Assembly (NCBI RefSeq): GCF_014681765.1
Contig: NZ_CP061498.1
Coordinates: 2,555,501 to 2,619,500 of the forward strand
DNA: 64,000 nucleotides
From: Roseicitreum antarcticum
Lineage (GTDB): Bacteria > Pseudomonadota > Alphaproteobacteria > Rhodobacterales > Rhodobacteraceae
Reading direction: 5' to 3'
The position numbers were made by a program, and so were the translations under genes. Below are positions 63,419-64,000 of this stretch, piece after piece (the stretch's first letter is position 1; every line of letters begins with the position of its first letter). The notes under the pieces are model-generated. The model saw nothing but the letters and a program-made list of their open reading frames with translations. It ran no database searches and was not told the DNA's origin.

Positions 63419-64000
63419 TTAGCCCTTTTTCAGGCAGCGGCGTCCCAGGGTTTCGGCGATCTGCACCGCGTTCAGGGCGGCGCCTTTGCGCAGGTTGTCG
63501 CTGACGCACCAGATGTTCAGGCCGTTCTCGATGGTGCTGTCCTGGCGGATGCGGCTGATGAACGTCGCATAATCGCCGACGCATTCGACGGGGGTCATGT
63601 AGCCGCCGTCTTCGCGCTTGTCGATCACCATGATGCCCGGGGCCTCGCGCAAGATGTCGCGGGCTTCGTCATCATCGAGGAAATCCTCGAATTCGATATT
63701 GATGGATTCCGCATGGCCGACGAAGACCGGCACGCGCACGCAGGTGGCTGTGACCTTGATGGATTTATCCATGATCTTCTTGGTCTCGGCGACCATTTTC
63801 CATTCTTCCTTGGTCGAACCATCGTCCAGGAACACGTCGATATGCGGGATCACGTTGAAGGCGATCTGTTTGGGGTAGACCTTTGGCGCGACTTCCTGAC
63901 CGGGCACGAACATGCCTTTGGTCTGGTTCCACAGCTCATCCATCGCTTCCTTGCCGCTGCCCGACACCGATTGGTAGGTGCTGACCACGACGCGTTTGAT
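63419..64000 (-). CDS. asd: Aspartate-semialdehyde dehydrogenase, 3' part of gene only
   Basis: C-terminal 193 residues of the enzyme that makes aspartate semialdehyde for lysine, threonine and methionine. Visible: RVVVSTYQSVSGSGKEAM, FNVIPHIDVF, ATCVRVPVFVGHAESINIEF (with the substrate Arg and catalytic His context) and the end DNLRKGAALNAVQIAE. The NADP domain and the catalytic Cys lie beyond the right edge. The frame is open to base 64000. Confidence 0.93.
   Translation of the reverse strand: MKRVVVSTYQSVSGSGKEAMDELWNQTKGMFVPGQEVAPKVYPKQIAFNVIPHIDVFLDDGSTKEEWKMVAETKKIMDKSIKVTATCVRVPVFVGHAESINIEFEDFLDDDEARDILREAPGIMVIDKREDGGYMTPVECVGDYATFISRIRQDSTIENGLNIWCVSDNLRKGAALNAVQIAETLGRRCLKKG

Overview
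The window looks like the chromosome of a GC-rich alphaproteobacterium of the Rhodobacterales (Roseobacter/Rhodobacter relatives). The first 4.3 kb is an edge of an aerobic anoxygenic photosynthesis gene cluster in the classic order crtC-crtD / crtE-crtF, with crtF running off the left end. Other support comes from dense operons with 1-4 bp stop/start overlaps, perfect PpsR- and CtrA-type boxes, an FNR-type box near ctaD, a PCu(A)C copper chaperone and a small 4.5S-type SRP RNA. No insertion sequence, prophage, integrase or CRISPR array was seen.

Layout. 1-4.3 kb: spheroidene-type carotenoid genes crtF and crtE (minus) diverging from crtD and crtC (plus) across a 69-bp promoter region with three TGT-N12-ACA boxes. 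4.3-9.5 kb: a MltB-type lytic transglycosylase, then an Fe(III) ABC importer (fbpA-fbpB-fbpC order on the minus strand). 9.8-11.3 kb: a COG0523/CobW metallochaperone GTPase behind a Zur-like palindrome, plus a small companion gene. 11.4-24 kb: metabolic and housekeeping genes (aldehyde dehydrogenase, glycosyltransferase, pyrD, MATE exporter, two hot-dog thioesterases, two MerR regulators, a DUF2125 protein, SDR, enoyl-CoA hydratase, copper genes). 24.3-27.6 kb: SRP RNA, DUF2244 protein, ctaD, lipB. 27.7-34.5 kb: a peptidoglycan-binding protein, tRNA-Leu(GAG) and a complete spermidine/putrescine-type ABC operon.

34.6-43.7 kb: minus-strand genes, including the cluster SPOR lipoprotein, D,D-carboxypeptidase, tmk, holB, tatD, PhnP-like hydrolase, and then nadE upstream. 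44-45.4 kb: a secreted protein of 18 MORN repeats. 45.5-45.7 kb: a convergent intergenic gap holding a duplicated palindrome plus CtrA-box module. 45.7-49.5 kb: pyrB, two PH-like membrane proteins, a dihydroorotase-like protein without metal ligands, and plsY. 49.7-57.2 kb: a divergent uracil-DNA-glycosylase-like gene, moaB, a two-gene RND exporter and a Hen1-type RNA 2'-O-methyltransferase domain. 57.3-64 kb: EamA transporter, mnmD facing an MnmC2-like FAD oxidoreductase, PhzF protein, VOC protein, dienelactone hydrolase, and asd running off the right end.

The most unusual items are the duplicated palindrome/CtrA module between two convergent genes, the stand-alone Hen1-type methyltransferase, the three PpsR boxes in 63 bp, the crtC reading frame with no normal start codon in front of its conserved N terminus, a strong terminator hairpin inside the first codons of the DUF2244 gene, and two probable pseudo-enzymes (PyrC-like and UDG-like).
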